DNA from: Actinomyces respiraculi | GTDB lineage: Bacteria; Actinomycetota; Actinomycetes; Actinomycetales; Actinomycetaceae | NCBI RefSeq assembly: GCF_014595995.2 | Contig: NZ_CP063989.1 | Coordinates: 2,356,001-2,420,000, forward strand | Length of the DNA stretch: 64,000 nt | Direction of reading: 5' to 3' | Notes under the pieces: model-generated | What the model saw: only the letters and a program-made list of their open reading frames with translations | Database searches by the model: none | What the model was told of the DNA's origin: nothing | Position numbers and translations under genes: made by a program | Part shown: positions 19,851 through 28,264 of the stretch, piece after piece | How the letters are laid out: each line of letters begins with the position of its first letter | Position numbering within the stretch: position 1 is the stretch's first letter

Positions 19851-21167
19851 TCAGCCCATGGCGAACTCGGTGGTGTCCGAAGCGTCCTTGAGCGCGGTGG
19901 CCAGGTCCGCACCCCCCACGACCTGGGTGATCGCGGCGGAGACCGCGTCACGGCCCTCGTAGTAGTAGACGCCGGTGTTGACCGAGGGCACCTTGGCACC
20001 GAAGGCGACGACGTCGGCGTAGACGGCCTGGCCGCCGTAGAACTCGACGGGCTCGTTATAGACGTCGGACTTGCCCGCGGGGATCCAGTTCGCCACGGCG
20101 CCCGAGGACGGCAGGATCGTGTCATAGAACTCGGTGGATCCCGCGAAGGTCGACTTGAGGAAGTCTGCGGCGAGCTCGGCGTTGGCGTTGGAGGAGATGA
20201 CCCACGAGGAGCCGCCATTGGCGGTGTAGTTCGTGGCTCCGGGCACACCGTCGACGGAGGGGACGTTGGTGACGGCCCACTTGCCGGACTGCTCGGTGGC
20301 GGTCTGGATCGAGCCGGAGATCCACACGCCCTGGATGGTGCCGACCACCTGCTCGCCCGTGAAGGAGCCGATGTACTCGTCCCAGGAGTTGACCTCGATG
20401 AGGATGCCCTCGTCGACGAGCTGCTTGTAGATCCCGACGGCCTTGTGCAGGACGTCGTTGTCGGAGATGTGGACCGTACCGTCGTCGTTGAACAGGGAGG
20501 AGCCGGCGGACTGGATCATCATCATGATGAGGTCGGAGGCGCCGGCCTGGCCGGAGAGCATCGGTTTGCCGATCTTGCTCTTGACGTCCTTGCCGATCTC
20601 GATGAAGCGGGACCAGGGGACGTCGGTGAGGTCGGCGATGGTGTAGCCGGCCTGCTCGAGGAAGTCGGTGCGCCAGGCGCCGATGGCGGTGCCGGAGTCG
20701 AAGGGCAGACCGTACTGGACGCCGTCGTAGTTGAAGTAGTTGGTGACTGACTCGGGGAACTGGGAGAAGTCGATGCCGGAGTCGGTGAAGTCACCGAAGA
20801 TGTCGGGGTAGTTGACGATGTTCTTCTGGCCCGCCATGTTCTGCATGAGGAAGATGTCGGGCAGCTGGTCGAAGTCCTGGGACTGGGCGAGGGTCGTGAG
20901 CTTCTGCTGGACGTCGTCCCAGACGGTCTCGATGATCTCGAGCGTGAAGTCCGGGTGGTCCTTCTTGTAGACCTTCTCCGCCTCCTTCATCGCGTAGATG
21001 TTGAAGGCCGGGTCCCAGCACCAGACCTTGAGGGTGTTGCCGTCCCCGGAGCCGGAGCCCCCGGAGCCGGAGCCGCCGGAGCCGGAGCCACAGGCGGCCA
21101 GGCTGGCGGCGCCGGCGAGGGCGAGGCTGCCGATGAGGGCGGAGCGACGGGTAAGAAGACGGGACAT
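19851..21167 (-). CDS. Sugar-binding lipoprotein of CUT1 ABC transporter 1
   Basis: The 438-residue protein is a family 1 extracellular solute-binding protein. A signal sequence with TRRSALIGSLALAG and lipobox LAAC (Cys26) anchors it to the outer face of the membrane; a Gly/Ser linker follows. The mature part shows GNTLKVWCWDPAF and typical hinge segments. It starts at 21167 with AGAGGAGA upstream. It heads the operon ending in lacZ, so a galactoside is the likely ligand. Its leader and 5' untranslated DNA closely resemble those of the unrelated CUT2 binding protein at 31046-32191. Confidence 0.91.
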   Translation of the reverse strand: MSRLLTRRSALIGSLALAGAASLAACGSGSGGSGSGGSGSGDGNTLKVWCWDPAFNIYAMKEAEKVYKKDHPDFTLEIIETVWDDVQQKLTTLAQSQDFDQLPDIFLMQNMAGQKNIVNYPDIFGDFTDSGIDFSQFPESVTNYFNYDGVQYGLPFDSGTAIGAWRTDFLEQAGYTIADLTDVPWSRFIEIGKDVKSKIGKPMLSGQAGASDLIMMMIQSAGSSLFNDDGTVHISDNDVLHKAVGIYKQLVDEGILIEVNSWDEYIGSFTGEQVVGTIQGVWISGSIQTATEQSGKWAVTNVPSVDGVPGATNYTANGGSSWVISSNANAELAADFLKSTFAGSTEFYDTILPSSGAVANWIPAGKSDVYNEPVEFYGGQAVYADVVAFGAKVPSVNTGVYYYEGRDAVSAAITQVVGGADLATALKDASDTTEFAMG

Positions 21168-21313
21168 GGAACTCTCCTCTTTGAGATCGGGGTGCGTGCA
21201 ATTGGGAACGGGGCCACGCCCTGGCCGCCTCGATGTTGAGGGGCAGCGACGCGGCGAAGATGAGCACCGCGGCGCCCTAAGTGTGGCACAGGCCATCATT
21301 CGCGCCGGGGGTT

Positions 21314-21388
21314 CTGGCGTCCCAGACGACGCCAGTCCGGCATCCCCGGCGGGCCGGTGCTCCCAGCGCGAGGAGCACCGGCCCGCCG
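21314..21388 (-). terminator. Double hairpin terminator of CUT1 operon 2
   Basis: The first stem has 17-bp perfect arms (21347-21363 and 21372-21388) with an 8-base loop, starting 46 bases after the stop of the binding-protein gene at 21435. A second stem of 8-bp arms (21314-21321 and 21328-21335) follows. Together they should isolate this operon from the next promoter. Confidence 0.7.
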
Positions 21389-21434
21389 CGCGCGCCGCCG
21401 TGCGGCACGAGATGAGGGGCCGGGCAAGGGCCGG

Positions 21435-22778
21435 TCAGGAGACCGTGAAGCCCTGCTGGTTGCCGTAGGTGATGCACGCCTTCTGCCAGGCGGCGAGCCC
21501 CTCGGCGACAGAGGTCTGTCCCTTGGAGGTGTAGGCGACGCCCACGTTGTCGTTGAACACGGAGTTCGCGTAGATCTGGAACGGCAGGTAGCTCCAGCCG
21601 GGCAGCACATCCTTGGCGGCCTGGGAGAGGACCTCGTTGGCCTTCTGTCCGCCGAAGTAGTCGAACTCCTTGTTGAGGAAGTCGGCGGAGTCGAGCTCCG
21701 CGACCGTGGAGGGGAAGGCCCCGCCGTCGATACGGATCCGGATGCCGTCCTCCGCACAGCAGAACCGGATGAACTGGTAGGCCAGGGCCTGCTTGTCGGT
21801 CGCGGCCATCGCGGCGAGCGAGGAGCCGCCGTTCTCCGCGCAGGCGGGTGTGTTGGCGTCCCAACGCGGCTGCGGGGCGACGCGCCACTTGCCTGCGGCG
21901 TCCGGGACGGAGGAGATGAAGTTGCCCGGCATCCAGGCACCGGTGACCAGCGTGGCGATCGTCCCGTCGCCCAGCGCCTGGAACCACTCGTCGGTCCAGC
22001 CGCTGATCGGCGCGACGAGTCCCTCCTTGATCATCGTCGTCAGGAAGTCGGCGTACCTGTCGACCTTCGCGCCGCTGAAGTCGATGGTGACCTTGGTGCC
22101 GTCCACCGTGTAGGGGGTGGCGCCCGCCTGCCACAAGCCCGAGAGGGTGGAGCCCGCGTCACCGGTGTCGTTCGCGATGTACGTCGTCGGGTCGGCAGCG
22201 TGGATGGCGCGGGCGGCCTCGAGGTACTCGTCCCAGGTCGTGGGGATCGCGATGCCCAGGCTCGTGAAGACCTCCTCGTTGTAGAACATCGCCATCGGGC
22301 CGGAGTCGAGCGGCAGGCCGTAGACGGCGTCGCCGTCGGTCACCGACCCCCACGGGCCCTCCGTGAAGGTGCTGTTGAGGTCGCCTGCACCGAAGGCACT
22401 CAGGTCGGCCAGGGCCTCGGAGATGGAGAACTGGGGCAGGGCGTAGTACTCCACCTGGGCGACGTCGGGACCGCCCTTGCCCGCGGAGATCGCGTTCTGG
22501 AGGGAGGTGTACTGGTCCTGGGAGGTGCCGACGTTGACGACCTCGACCTTGACGTTGGGGTACTTCTTCATGAACGCCTCGGCGCAGGCGGGGATGGTGT
22601 TGTCCCACGCCCACACGAGGAGCTCGCCGCCCTCCTCGGCGGCGGCAGCGGCGGCTGAGGGGTCGGCCTTGGTGGTGCCGGATCCTGATGAGCCGCAGGC
22701 GGCAAGGGCGGCGGAGGCCACGCCCGCCACGGCGACGGCCGAGGTGGCGCGGAGGAACATTCGACGGTCGATCTTCAT
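21435..22778 (-). CDS. Sugar-binding lipoprotein of CUT1 ABC transporter 2
   Basis: This 447-residue family 1 solute-binding protein begins MKIDRRMFLRATSAVAV, a twin-arginine-like signal, with lipobox LAAC (Cys28). The mature domain starts GELLVWAWDNTIPACAEAF and contains FYNEEVFTSLGI and other conserved hinge parts. An AAGGAA site lies upstream of the ATG. Unusually for this window it is the last gene of its operon, after both permeases. The ligand is unknown; a divergent LacI gene at 24914 probably controls it. Confidence 0.9.
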   Translation of the reverse strand: MKIDRRMFLRATSAVAVAGVASAALAACGSSGSGTTKADPSAAAAAAEEGGELLVWAWDNTIPACAEAFMKKYPNVKVEVVNVGTSQDQYTSLQNAISAGKGGPDVAQVEYYALPQFSISEALADLSAFGAGDLNSTFTEGPWGSVTDGDAVYGLPLDSGPMAMFYNEEVFTSLGIAIPTTWDEYLEAARAIHAADPTTYIANDTGDAGSTLSGLWQAGATPYTVDGTKVTIDFSGAKVDRYADFLTTMIKEGLVAPISGWTDEWFQALGDGTIATLVTGAWMPGNFISSVPDAAGKWRVAPQPRWDANTPACAENGGSSLAAMAATDKQALAYQFIRFCCAEDGIRIRIDGGAFPSTVAELDSADFLNKEFDYFGGQKANEVLSQAAKDVLPGWSYLPFQIYANSVFNDNVGVAYTSKGQTSVAEGLAAWQKACITYGNQQGFTVS

Positions 22779-22895
22779 GATCGTTCCTTTCGGAAGAGCG
22801 CACTGTGGGTGCGATGGGGGGTGGGGTGAGGGGCCGCATGGGCGACCCTGTGGCGTCCGGGGAGGGCTCCAGGCGGTGACGGACCAGGGGTGGCG

Positions 22896-23789
22896 TCACT
22901 CCTTGACGCCGCCGGAGGCGAGTCCGGCCTGCCAGAAGCGCTGGAGGGCGAGGAAGGCTGCGATGAGCGGGATGATGGTGAGCAGGGAGGCGGTGATGAC
23001 GAGGTTGAAGATCGCCTGTCCCCCGGCGGTAGCGGCCTGGGCGTTCCAGGCGTTGAGGCCGATCGTCAGCGGGTACCACGCCGAGTCCTTGAGCATGATG
23101 AGCGGCAGGAAGTAGTTGTTCCACGTCGCGACGATGGCGAACAGGGTGACGGTGACGATCCCGGGAGCCAGGAGCGGCAGCGAGACCTGAACGAAGGTGC
23201 GCGCCTCGCTCGCCCCGTCGATGCGCGCCGCCTCCAACAGCTCGGTGGGCACGGCGTCCCGGGTGAACTGCCACATGAGGTAGAGGCCGAAGGGGGAGAT
23301 GAGCGAGGGGATGATGACGGACCAGGGGGTGTTGGTCAGACCCAGCTGGGCGAACATGAGGAAGGTCGGGACGGCCAGCGCGGTCCCCGGGACGGCGACG
23401 GCGCCGATGACGACGGCGAAGACCGCCTTCTTGCCGGGAAAATCGAACTTGGCCAGGCCGTAGCCGGCCAGCACACTGAGCACCACCGACCCGCCCGCGC
23501 CGAGGACGACGTACATGAGGGTGTTGAGGAACCAGCGGACGAACTGGCTGTCGTTGTAGGTCACGGTGTCGCGCACGTTGTCCCACAGGGCGAAGTCGCG
23601 CCCGAACCAGAGCCCGAAGGTGGAGAACAGGTCCGCCTGGGTCTTGGTCGAGGAGATAAGGAGCCACAGGAGCGGCAGGTAGGTGTAGATGAGCGCGAGC
23701 CCCATGACGATGGTGAGGGTCCAGGACTTACGGGGGTTCTCGACGTTGTAGCCGCGGTGCGCGACGGCGGCCGCGTTCTTGTTCCTCAT
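22896..23789 (-). CDS. Carbohydrate ABC transporter permease, MalG-like (CUT1 system 2)
   Basis: The 297-residue protein has six predicted spans and the loop EAARIDGASEARTF near residue 190. Its ATG at 23789 is three bases past the stop of the MalF-like gene, so the two are translated together. It forms the permease heterodimer of CUT1 system 2. Confidence 0.9.
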   Translation of the reverse strand: MRNKNAAAVAHRGYNVENPRKSWTLTIVMGLALIYTYLPLLWLLISSTKTQADLFSTFGLWFGRDFALWDNVRDTVTYNDSQFVRWFLNTLMYVVLGAGGSVVLSVLAGYGLAKFDFPGKKAVFAVVIGAVAVPGTALAVPTFLMFAQLGLTNTPWSVIIPSLISPFGLYLMWQFTRDAVPTELLEAARIDGASEARTFVQVSLPLLAPGIVTVTLFAIVATWNNYFLPLIMLKDSAWYPLTIGLNAWNAQAATAGGQAIFNLVITASLLTIIPLIAAFLALQRFWQAGLASGGVKE

Positions 23790-23792
23790 CGC

Positions 23793-24719
23793 TCAGTCCT
23801 CCCGGCTTCCGCGCAGCTGGACGACGTAGGCGACGGCCATCGTGATCAGGCCCATGACGATCGCGACGGTGGCCGAGTAGTTGTACTGCTGGCCCGCGAA
23901 GGACAGGTTGTAGGCGTAGTAGTTCGGCGTGTAGTAGGTGGTGATGACGTTGGGCGCGAGGTTTTGCAGGATGGAGGGCTCGTTGAAGAGCTGGAATGAC
24001 CCGATGATCGAGAAGATCGTGGCGATGCCGAGTGCTCCGCGCAGGGCGGGGATCTTGATGGCGGAGATGATGCGCCACTCGCTTGCGCCGTCGATGGCCG
24101 CGGCCTCGTAGAGGCTGTGCGGGATCGTCTTGAGCGACGAGTAGAAGATGAGCATGTTGTAGCCCAGGAACTCCCAGGTGACGATGTTGCCGATCGACAC
24201 GAGCATGACGCCGGGTCCGAGGGGATCGGGCAGGGTCGTGCCGAGGAGGTCGGACAGCGAGCCGATGAGGCCGAAGCGCTTGCCGTACATGAATCCCCAC
24301 ATGAGCGCCGCGACGACGGCGGGCACGGCGTAGGGCATGAAGATGGAGATGCGGAAGAAGGCCGTGCCGTGGAGCTTGAGCGAGTCGATTGCCAGCGCCG
24401 CCAGGAGCGAGAGGGTCAGCATGATCGGCACCTGCACGACGAGGAAGAGCGCGACGCGGCGGAAGGCCTCCCAGAACTGCGGGTCCGACACGAGCTGGAC
24501 GTAGTTGTCCAGGCCGACGAACTGGTTGCCGCCGACCAGCCTGTTCCTGAAGAGGCTGAGGTAGATCGAGTAGAGGATCGGGGCGAGGAACACGAGAGTG
24601 AAGACCGCCATGAAGGGTCCGACAAACCCCCATCCCGTCCAGCGCCTACGCGTCCTCCGGTGAAGCGGGGCCGTCGTCATGCCCGGTCCCCGGGGAGCCA
24701 AAGCGGGTGTCGCCGACAT
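23793..24719 (-). CDS. Carbohydrate ABC transporter permease, MalF-like (CUT1 system 2)
   Basis: The 308-residue protein has six membrane spans and the loop EAAAIDGASEWRII near residue 202. Two adjacent ATG codons are possible (24722 and 24719); the second is better spaced from AAGGA. It is the first gene of its operon and is divergent from a LacI regulator, with LacI-type palindromes at 24773-24828 between them. Confidence 0.88.
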   Translation of the reverse strand: MSATPALAPRGPGMTTAPLHRRTRRRWTGWGFVGPFMAVFTLVFLAPILYSIYLSLFRNRLVGGNQFVGLDNYVQLVSDPQFWEAFRRVALFLVVQVPIMLTLSLLAALAIDSLKLHGTAFFRISIFMPYAVPAVVAALMWGFMYGKRFGLIGSLSDLLGTTLPDPLGPGVMLVSIGNIVTWEFLGYNMLIFYSSLKTIPHSLYEAAAIDGASEWRIISAIKIPALRGALGIATIFSIIGSFQLFNEPSILQNLAPNVITTYYTPNYYAYNLSFAGQQYNYSATVAIVMGLITMAVAYVVQLRGSRED

Positions 24720-24772
24720 CATCGTCCTTCCGTCTCCGCGTTGAGCGGAGCGGCATAGCGAGAGGTGGTTGA

Positions 24773-24828
24773 CGTAAACATGTGTGGCCACGACGGTATG
24801 TTTACGCAAACACTGTGAACGCGGTTAC
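24773..24828. promoter_or_regulatory. Cluster of LacI-type operators in the divergent promoter region
   Basis: CGTAAACAT (24773-24781) and ATGTTTACG (24798-24806) are perfect inverted arms of 9 bp. The second overlaps TGTTTACGCAAACA (24799-24812), a dyad with 5-bp arms about ACGC. GTGAACGCGGTTAC (24815-24828) is a third, imperfect dyad. Spacing of about 25 bp between the first two suits a repressor loop or cooperative dimers controlling both directions. Confidence 0.6.
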
Positions 24829-24913
24829 TCTTGCACAGCCCCACGGGTGTGTCAACACCGCTCGCCCACCCACGATTCGATGCCGTCGCCGCGTCACAGC
24901 CACAGGAGACCTC

Positions 24914-25963
24914 ATGAGCGCCCGCACTGACGATCCTGGCCTTCCCTCCCGTCCCCGGCCGCGTCGACAGGTGTCGATGGCCGACGTCGCGCAGGTCGCC
25001 GGAGTCTCCGCCCAGACCGTCTCCCGGGTCTCCAACGGCTACGAGGGCGTCGTCCCCGAGACCCGCGAGCGCGTCATCGAGGCGATGCGCTCGCTCGGTT
25101 ACAGACCCAACGCCGCCGCCCGCGCGCTCAAGCGCGGCAGCTTCCACAACCTGGGAGTCGTCGCCTTCACGCTGACCTCCACCGGCAACGCCTCCATCAT
25201 CGCCGCCGTCTCGGACGCGGCCGCCGAGCACGACTACACCGTGACGCTCATGCGCCCTCGCTCGCGCACCTCGGAGGAGGTGCGGGGGGCCTTCAGCCGT
25301 CTGCAGGAGATGCTCGTCGACGGCGTCGTCCTCATCATGGAGTCTTTCCCTGAGGGCGACACGGGCTTCTCACTGCCCGACGTCGACCACCTCGTCGTCC
25401 TGGACTCCGCGCTGGGCGCTGAGAGGGCCGTCGTCGACGCCGACCAGGCGGCGGGTGCCCGCGCGGCCGTCGAGCACCTGCTGGCACTGGGGCACGCCAC
25501 GGTCCACCACGTGACCGGCCCGGACCACTCGTACTCGGCCCAACGGCGTCGGCGCGCCTGGCAGCAGGCGCTTGTGGACGCGGGTCGGCCGGTCCCACCG
25601 GCCGTGCAGGGCAACTGGTCCGCTGCCTCGGGGTATGCGGCCGCTCAGAAGCTGCTTGACGACCCGACGTGTACGGCGGTGTTCAGCGCCAACGACGAGA
25701 TGGCGCTCGGTGTCACCCGCGCCGCTTCTGAGCGCGGCCTGTCCGTGCCCCGCGACCTCTCCGTCGTCGGCTTCGACGACATCCCGCTGTCCGCCGACTT
25801 CACCCCCCCGCTCACGACCGTCCACCAGAACTTCGCGGACATGGGGCGTGCGTGCGTCACACGCCTGCTTGAGCAGATCTGGACCGGCGAGGAGCAGCCC
25901 GGGGTTCAGCTCGTGCCGGTGGAGCTCGTGGTGAGGGCCTCGACAGCGCCTCCCCGGCGGTGA
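24914..25963 (+). CDS. LacI-family transcriptional regulator (CUT1 system 2)
   Basis: The 349-residue protein has a 20-residue Arg/Pro-rich leader, then the HTH SMADVAQVAGVSAQTVSRV, a hinge near residues 66-76 (RPNAAARALKRG) and a type I periplasmic-binding sensor domain. The ATG at 24914 has a good AGGAGA site. It is divergent from the transporter genes and the operators between them suggest autoregulation plus repression of CUT1 system 2. Confidence 0.9.
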   Translation: MSARTDDPGLPSRPRPRRQVSMADVAQVAGVSAQTVSRVSNGYEGVVPETRERVIEAMRSLGYRPNAAARALKRGSFHNLGVVAFTLTSTGNASIIAAVSDAAAEHDYTVTLMRPRSRTSEEVRGAFSRLQEMLVDGVVLIMESFPEGDTGFSLPDVDHLVVLDSALGAERAVVDADQAAGARAAVEHLLALGHATVHHVTGPDHSYSAQRRRRAWQQALVDAGRPVPPAVQGNWSAASGYAAAQKLLDDPTCTAVFSANDEMALGVTRAASERGLSVPRDLSVVGFDDIPLSADFTPPLTTVHQNFADMGRACVTRLLEQIWTGEEQPGVQLVPVELVVRASTAPPRR

Positions 25964-25983
25964 GGGTCGGGGAGCGCCGCGCA

Positions 25984-27951
25984 TCACCACACGCGGGTGC
26001 GGCTCTCCCCTACGGCGAGGTCCGCCAGCGGGCCGGCCGGGTAGGGCGTCGCATGGTCCTTGGCGCGGCCCAAAAGGTCGGTGTCGGCGTAGACCTCGGT
26101 GCCGTCCGGGTTCTCAAAGGCCTGGTCCGGGTACCAGGCGCGGCCGAGGTCGCGGCCGGCGACGGGCCTGAGCGCGGCCTCGGTCAAGGCCTGCGGCAGG
26201 CGGGTGACCAGGTAGAGGGCGTCGCCGTCGGACTCGAGGCTCGCCCGGGCCTCACCGAGGTGGACGGGGCTGGTCTCCGCGGCGTAGGCGGGGGCGCCGT
26301 TGCCGTAGGCGTTGAGGCGGATGTCGACGGGCAGGGCCACGCCCTCGAAGCGCTCGTGGTCGCCCTTGCTGGGGTCGTTGACCTGGGCGAGGTAGGCCTC
26401 GACGCCGTGCGGGTGGCCGTCGAACAGGTCCGTGCCGTTGGAGATCCTGCGGTGCGCGGGCGGGTTGACGAAGGCGTCCTCGCCGACGGTGGACAGGAAG
26501 ATGTTGCCGATGTAGCGGTCGTCGCCCCCGCGGATGGCCGCGTAGCCGGCCGGCCGTGTCGAGTGCGGCAGGTGGTAGGGGGTGGGGCGCTCGATGATCG
26601 GCTGGTTGGCCACGACGCCGAGCACGAGGTTGGAGACGTAGGCCCCGCCCTGGGAGTGGCCCTCGAGGGCGACGTCGGAGGCCAGGATGTTGTGGTCGAC
26701 GAGGTAGGGGCCGTGGGAGACCTCGATGAACAGGTCGCGGGCGTTGGCGTGCATGACGTTGCGCGTCACGCGGGTTCCCTGTGCCTCCCAGTCCAGCCAG
26801 ATCCCCAGGGTGCAGTCCTCGATGAGGTTGTGCTCGATCACCGTGTCGATCGGGGCGTGGAGCTTGATGCCTGCGATCTCGTAGCCGTAGAACTCGTGCT
26901 TGGTGGCGATGTGGTGGATGTGGTTGTCCTCGATCCTGGAGAACACGCACCCCAGGTGTCCGACGACGGCGTTCTGGCCGCAGTCGTGGATGTGGTTGCG
27001 CCTGACCACGTGCGAGCCGATGAGCTCCTTGTCCCAGCCGATGTGGAAGGCGGAGTAGACGGCCTCGAGCTGGTACTGGTATCCGGGCTTGTCCAGGCGC
27101 TCGGCCGCCCAGTTGTGGCCCGAGGAGTTCTCCTTGCCCAGAGACACCGCCGAGCACGTGGCGTCATGGATGTCGCAGTCCTCAATGACCCACCCCTTGG
27201 CCCAGTTCGGGCCCACGAGCCCGGGCTGGTCCGCCGTCGGAGGAGCCCACGGTGTGGCCGCCTGGCACAGCTCCAGGCCCCGCACCGTGATGTAGTTGAT
27301 GTGGTGGACCTCGGGGTAGAACACCGAGCGGCGCACGTTGATCTCCACCAGCTCGGTGCGCGGATCCGCGCCCTGGAAGTTCGCCCAGATGGTGGTCTCG
27401 ACGTCGCCAACCTCGGCGTACCAGACGTAAACGGTCTGATCGGGGCGACGGACCTTCTCCGCGACCCCGGTCCAGCGGTCGTAGTCCTCGGTGCGGCGCT
27501 CGGGGGCGTCGACGGCGTCGCGGCTGGTGACCTCGTAGAAGGACATGCCGTTGAGGTAGACCTCGCCCAGGTGCTTGCGCGGCGCGGTGCGCTCGCCGTA
27601 GACGGTCCAGTCGCCCTCGACCTCGATGGCGAAGGGGTTCCAGGCACCGAAGAGGCTGTTGGGCACCACTGCCCGCCAGGTGGTGCCGCCGACGTTCTCC
27701 CAGTCGGTCACGCACTCGGCGCCGGTGATGACGGGGCGGGCCTCACCCGGCGCACCCTCGACAACGATACGGCGGTCCTCCGAGCGCCCCGTGCGCACAG
27801 GCTTGACCCACTCGCGGTACGTGCCCTCATGGATCTGGACCGTGTCACCGGGGTGAGCGGCCTGAACCGCCCGGTTGATCGTGCGGAAGGGCTCCGCGGC
27901 GGTACCGGGGGCCGCATCCGAGCCGAAGAGGGACACATGGAAGACAGACAT
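25984..27951 (-). CDS. GH120 beta-xylosidase (parallel beta-helix)
   Basis: The 655-residue protein strongly resembles the GH120 beta-xylosidase XylC of Thermoanaerobacterium saccharolyticum, a right-handed beta-helix enzyme releasing xylose from xylo-oligosaccharides. Long identical stretches include HEGTYREWVKP, VYLNGMSFYEVT, TPWAPPTADQPGL and SHGPYLVDHNIL. The nucleophile Asp387 (IWLDWEAQGTRV) and acid/base Glu410 (DLFIEVSHGP) are 23 residues apart, the same spacing as Asp382 and Glu405 in XylC. No signal peptide is seen, so it is cytoplasmic. The ATG at 27951 gives the family N-terminus FHVSLFGSD. It follows the CUT2 transporter genes on the same strand. Confidence 0.93.
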   Translation of the reverse strand: MSVFHVSLFGSDAAPGTAAEPFRTINRAVQAAHPGDTVQIHEGTYREWVKPVRTGRSEDRRIVVEGAPGEARPVITGAECVTDWENVGGTTWRAVVPNSLFGAWNPFAIEVEGDWTVYGERTAPRKHLGEVYLNGMSFYEVTSRDAVDAPERRTEDYDRWTGVAEKVRRPDQTVYVWYAEVGDVETTIWANFQGADPRTELVEINVRRSVFYPEVHHINYITVRGLELCQAATPWAPPTADQPGLVGPNWAKGWVIEDCDIHDATCSAVSLGKENSSGHNWAAERLDKPGYQYQLEAVYSAFHIGWDKELIGSHVVRRNHIHDCGQNAVVGHLGCVFSRIEDNHIHHIATKHEFYGYEIAGIKLHAPIDTVIEHNLIEDCTLGIWLDWEAQGTRVTRNVMHANARDLFIEVSHGPYLVDHNILASDVALEGHSQGGAYVSNLVLGVVANQPIIERPTPYHLPHSTRPAGYAAIRGGDDRYIGNIFLSTVGEDAFVNPPAHRRISNGTDLFDGHPHGVEAYLAQVNDPSKGDHERFEGVALPVDIRLNAYGNGAPAYAAETSPVHLGEARASLESDGDALYLVTRLPQALTEAALRPVAGRDLGRAWYPDQAFENPDGTEVYADTDLLGRAKDHATPYPAGPLADLAVGESRTRVW

Positions 27952-28264
27952 CGTCGTCGCTTTCGTCGAGGTACGTGCCGGGCGGGGGCGCGCAGCAGGG
28001 GCTCGCGCCGCGTGGTGCGTGCGGGGTGCCGCCGGTGGCGTCCGGCAGGAGCCTCGCATTTGCCTTACTGTACAACAATCCTCGTGGAAGGTCGGTCCGC
28101 CGGTTGTCGCCCCCCTCCCCCTCCCCCTCTCCCCCCGCACACGCACACACCGAGCCCTGAGGTTCACCGAGGCCTGACCGGAGGGGTCGGGGCTCAGCGT
28201 GAACGCTCAGGGCTCAGCGGTTGAGGGATGTGGGGTGGGAGGAAGGGCGTCCGGCCGACCAGAC
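27952..28264. other. 313-base region upstream of the GH120 gene with G-quadruplex motif and operator-like repeats
   Basis: No gene is visible. On the minus strand 28136-28110 reads as four G-runs (6, 5, 5 and 6 G) separated by AGA, A and A. Around 28056-28079 is an AT-richer patch with TTGTTGTACAG (minus strand) that may be the promoter. AGCGTGAACGCT at 28197-28208 is a small dyad sharing GTGAACGCT with the CUT2 promoter spacer, and GGCTCAGCG is repeated at 28191 and 28211. Confidence 0.5.

Noticed and set aside
28137..28151. CA-rich microsatellite next to the pyrimidine tract
   Set aside because: Only a few imperfect CA units; too short to be meaningful by itself.
25960..28224. A 754-codon plus-strand open frame opposite the GH120 gene
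   Set aside because: Antisense to a gene with long family identity; repetitive Gly/Val/Asp composition.
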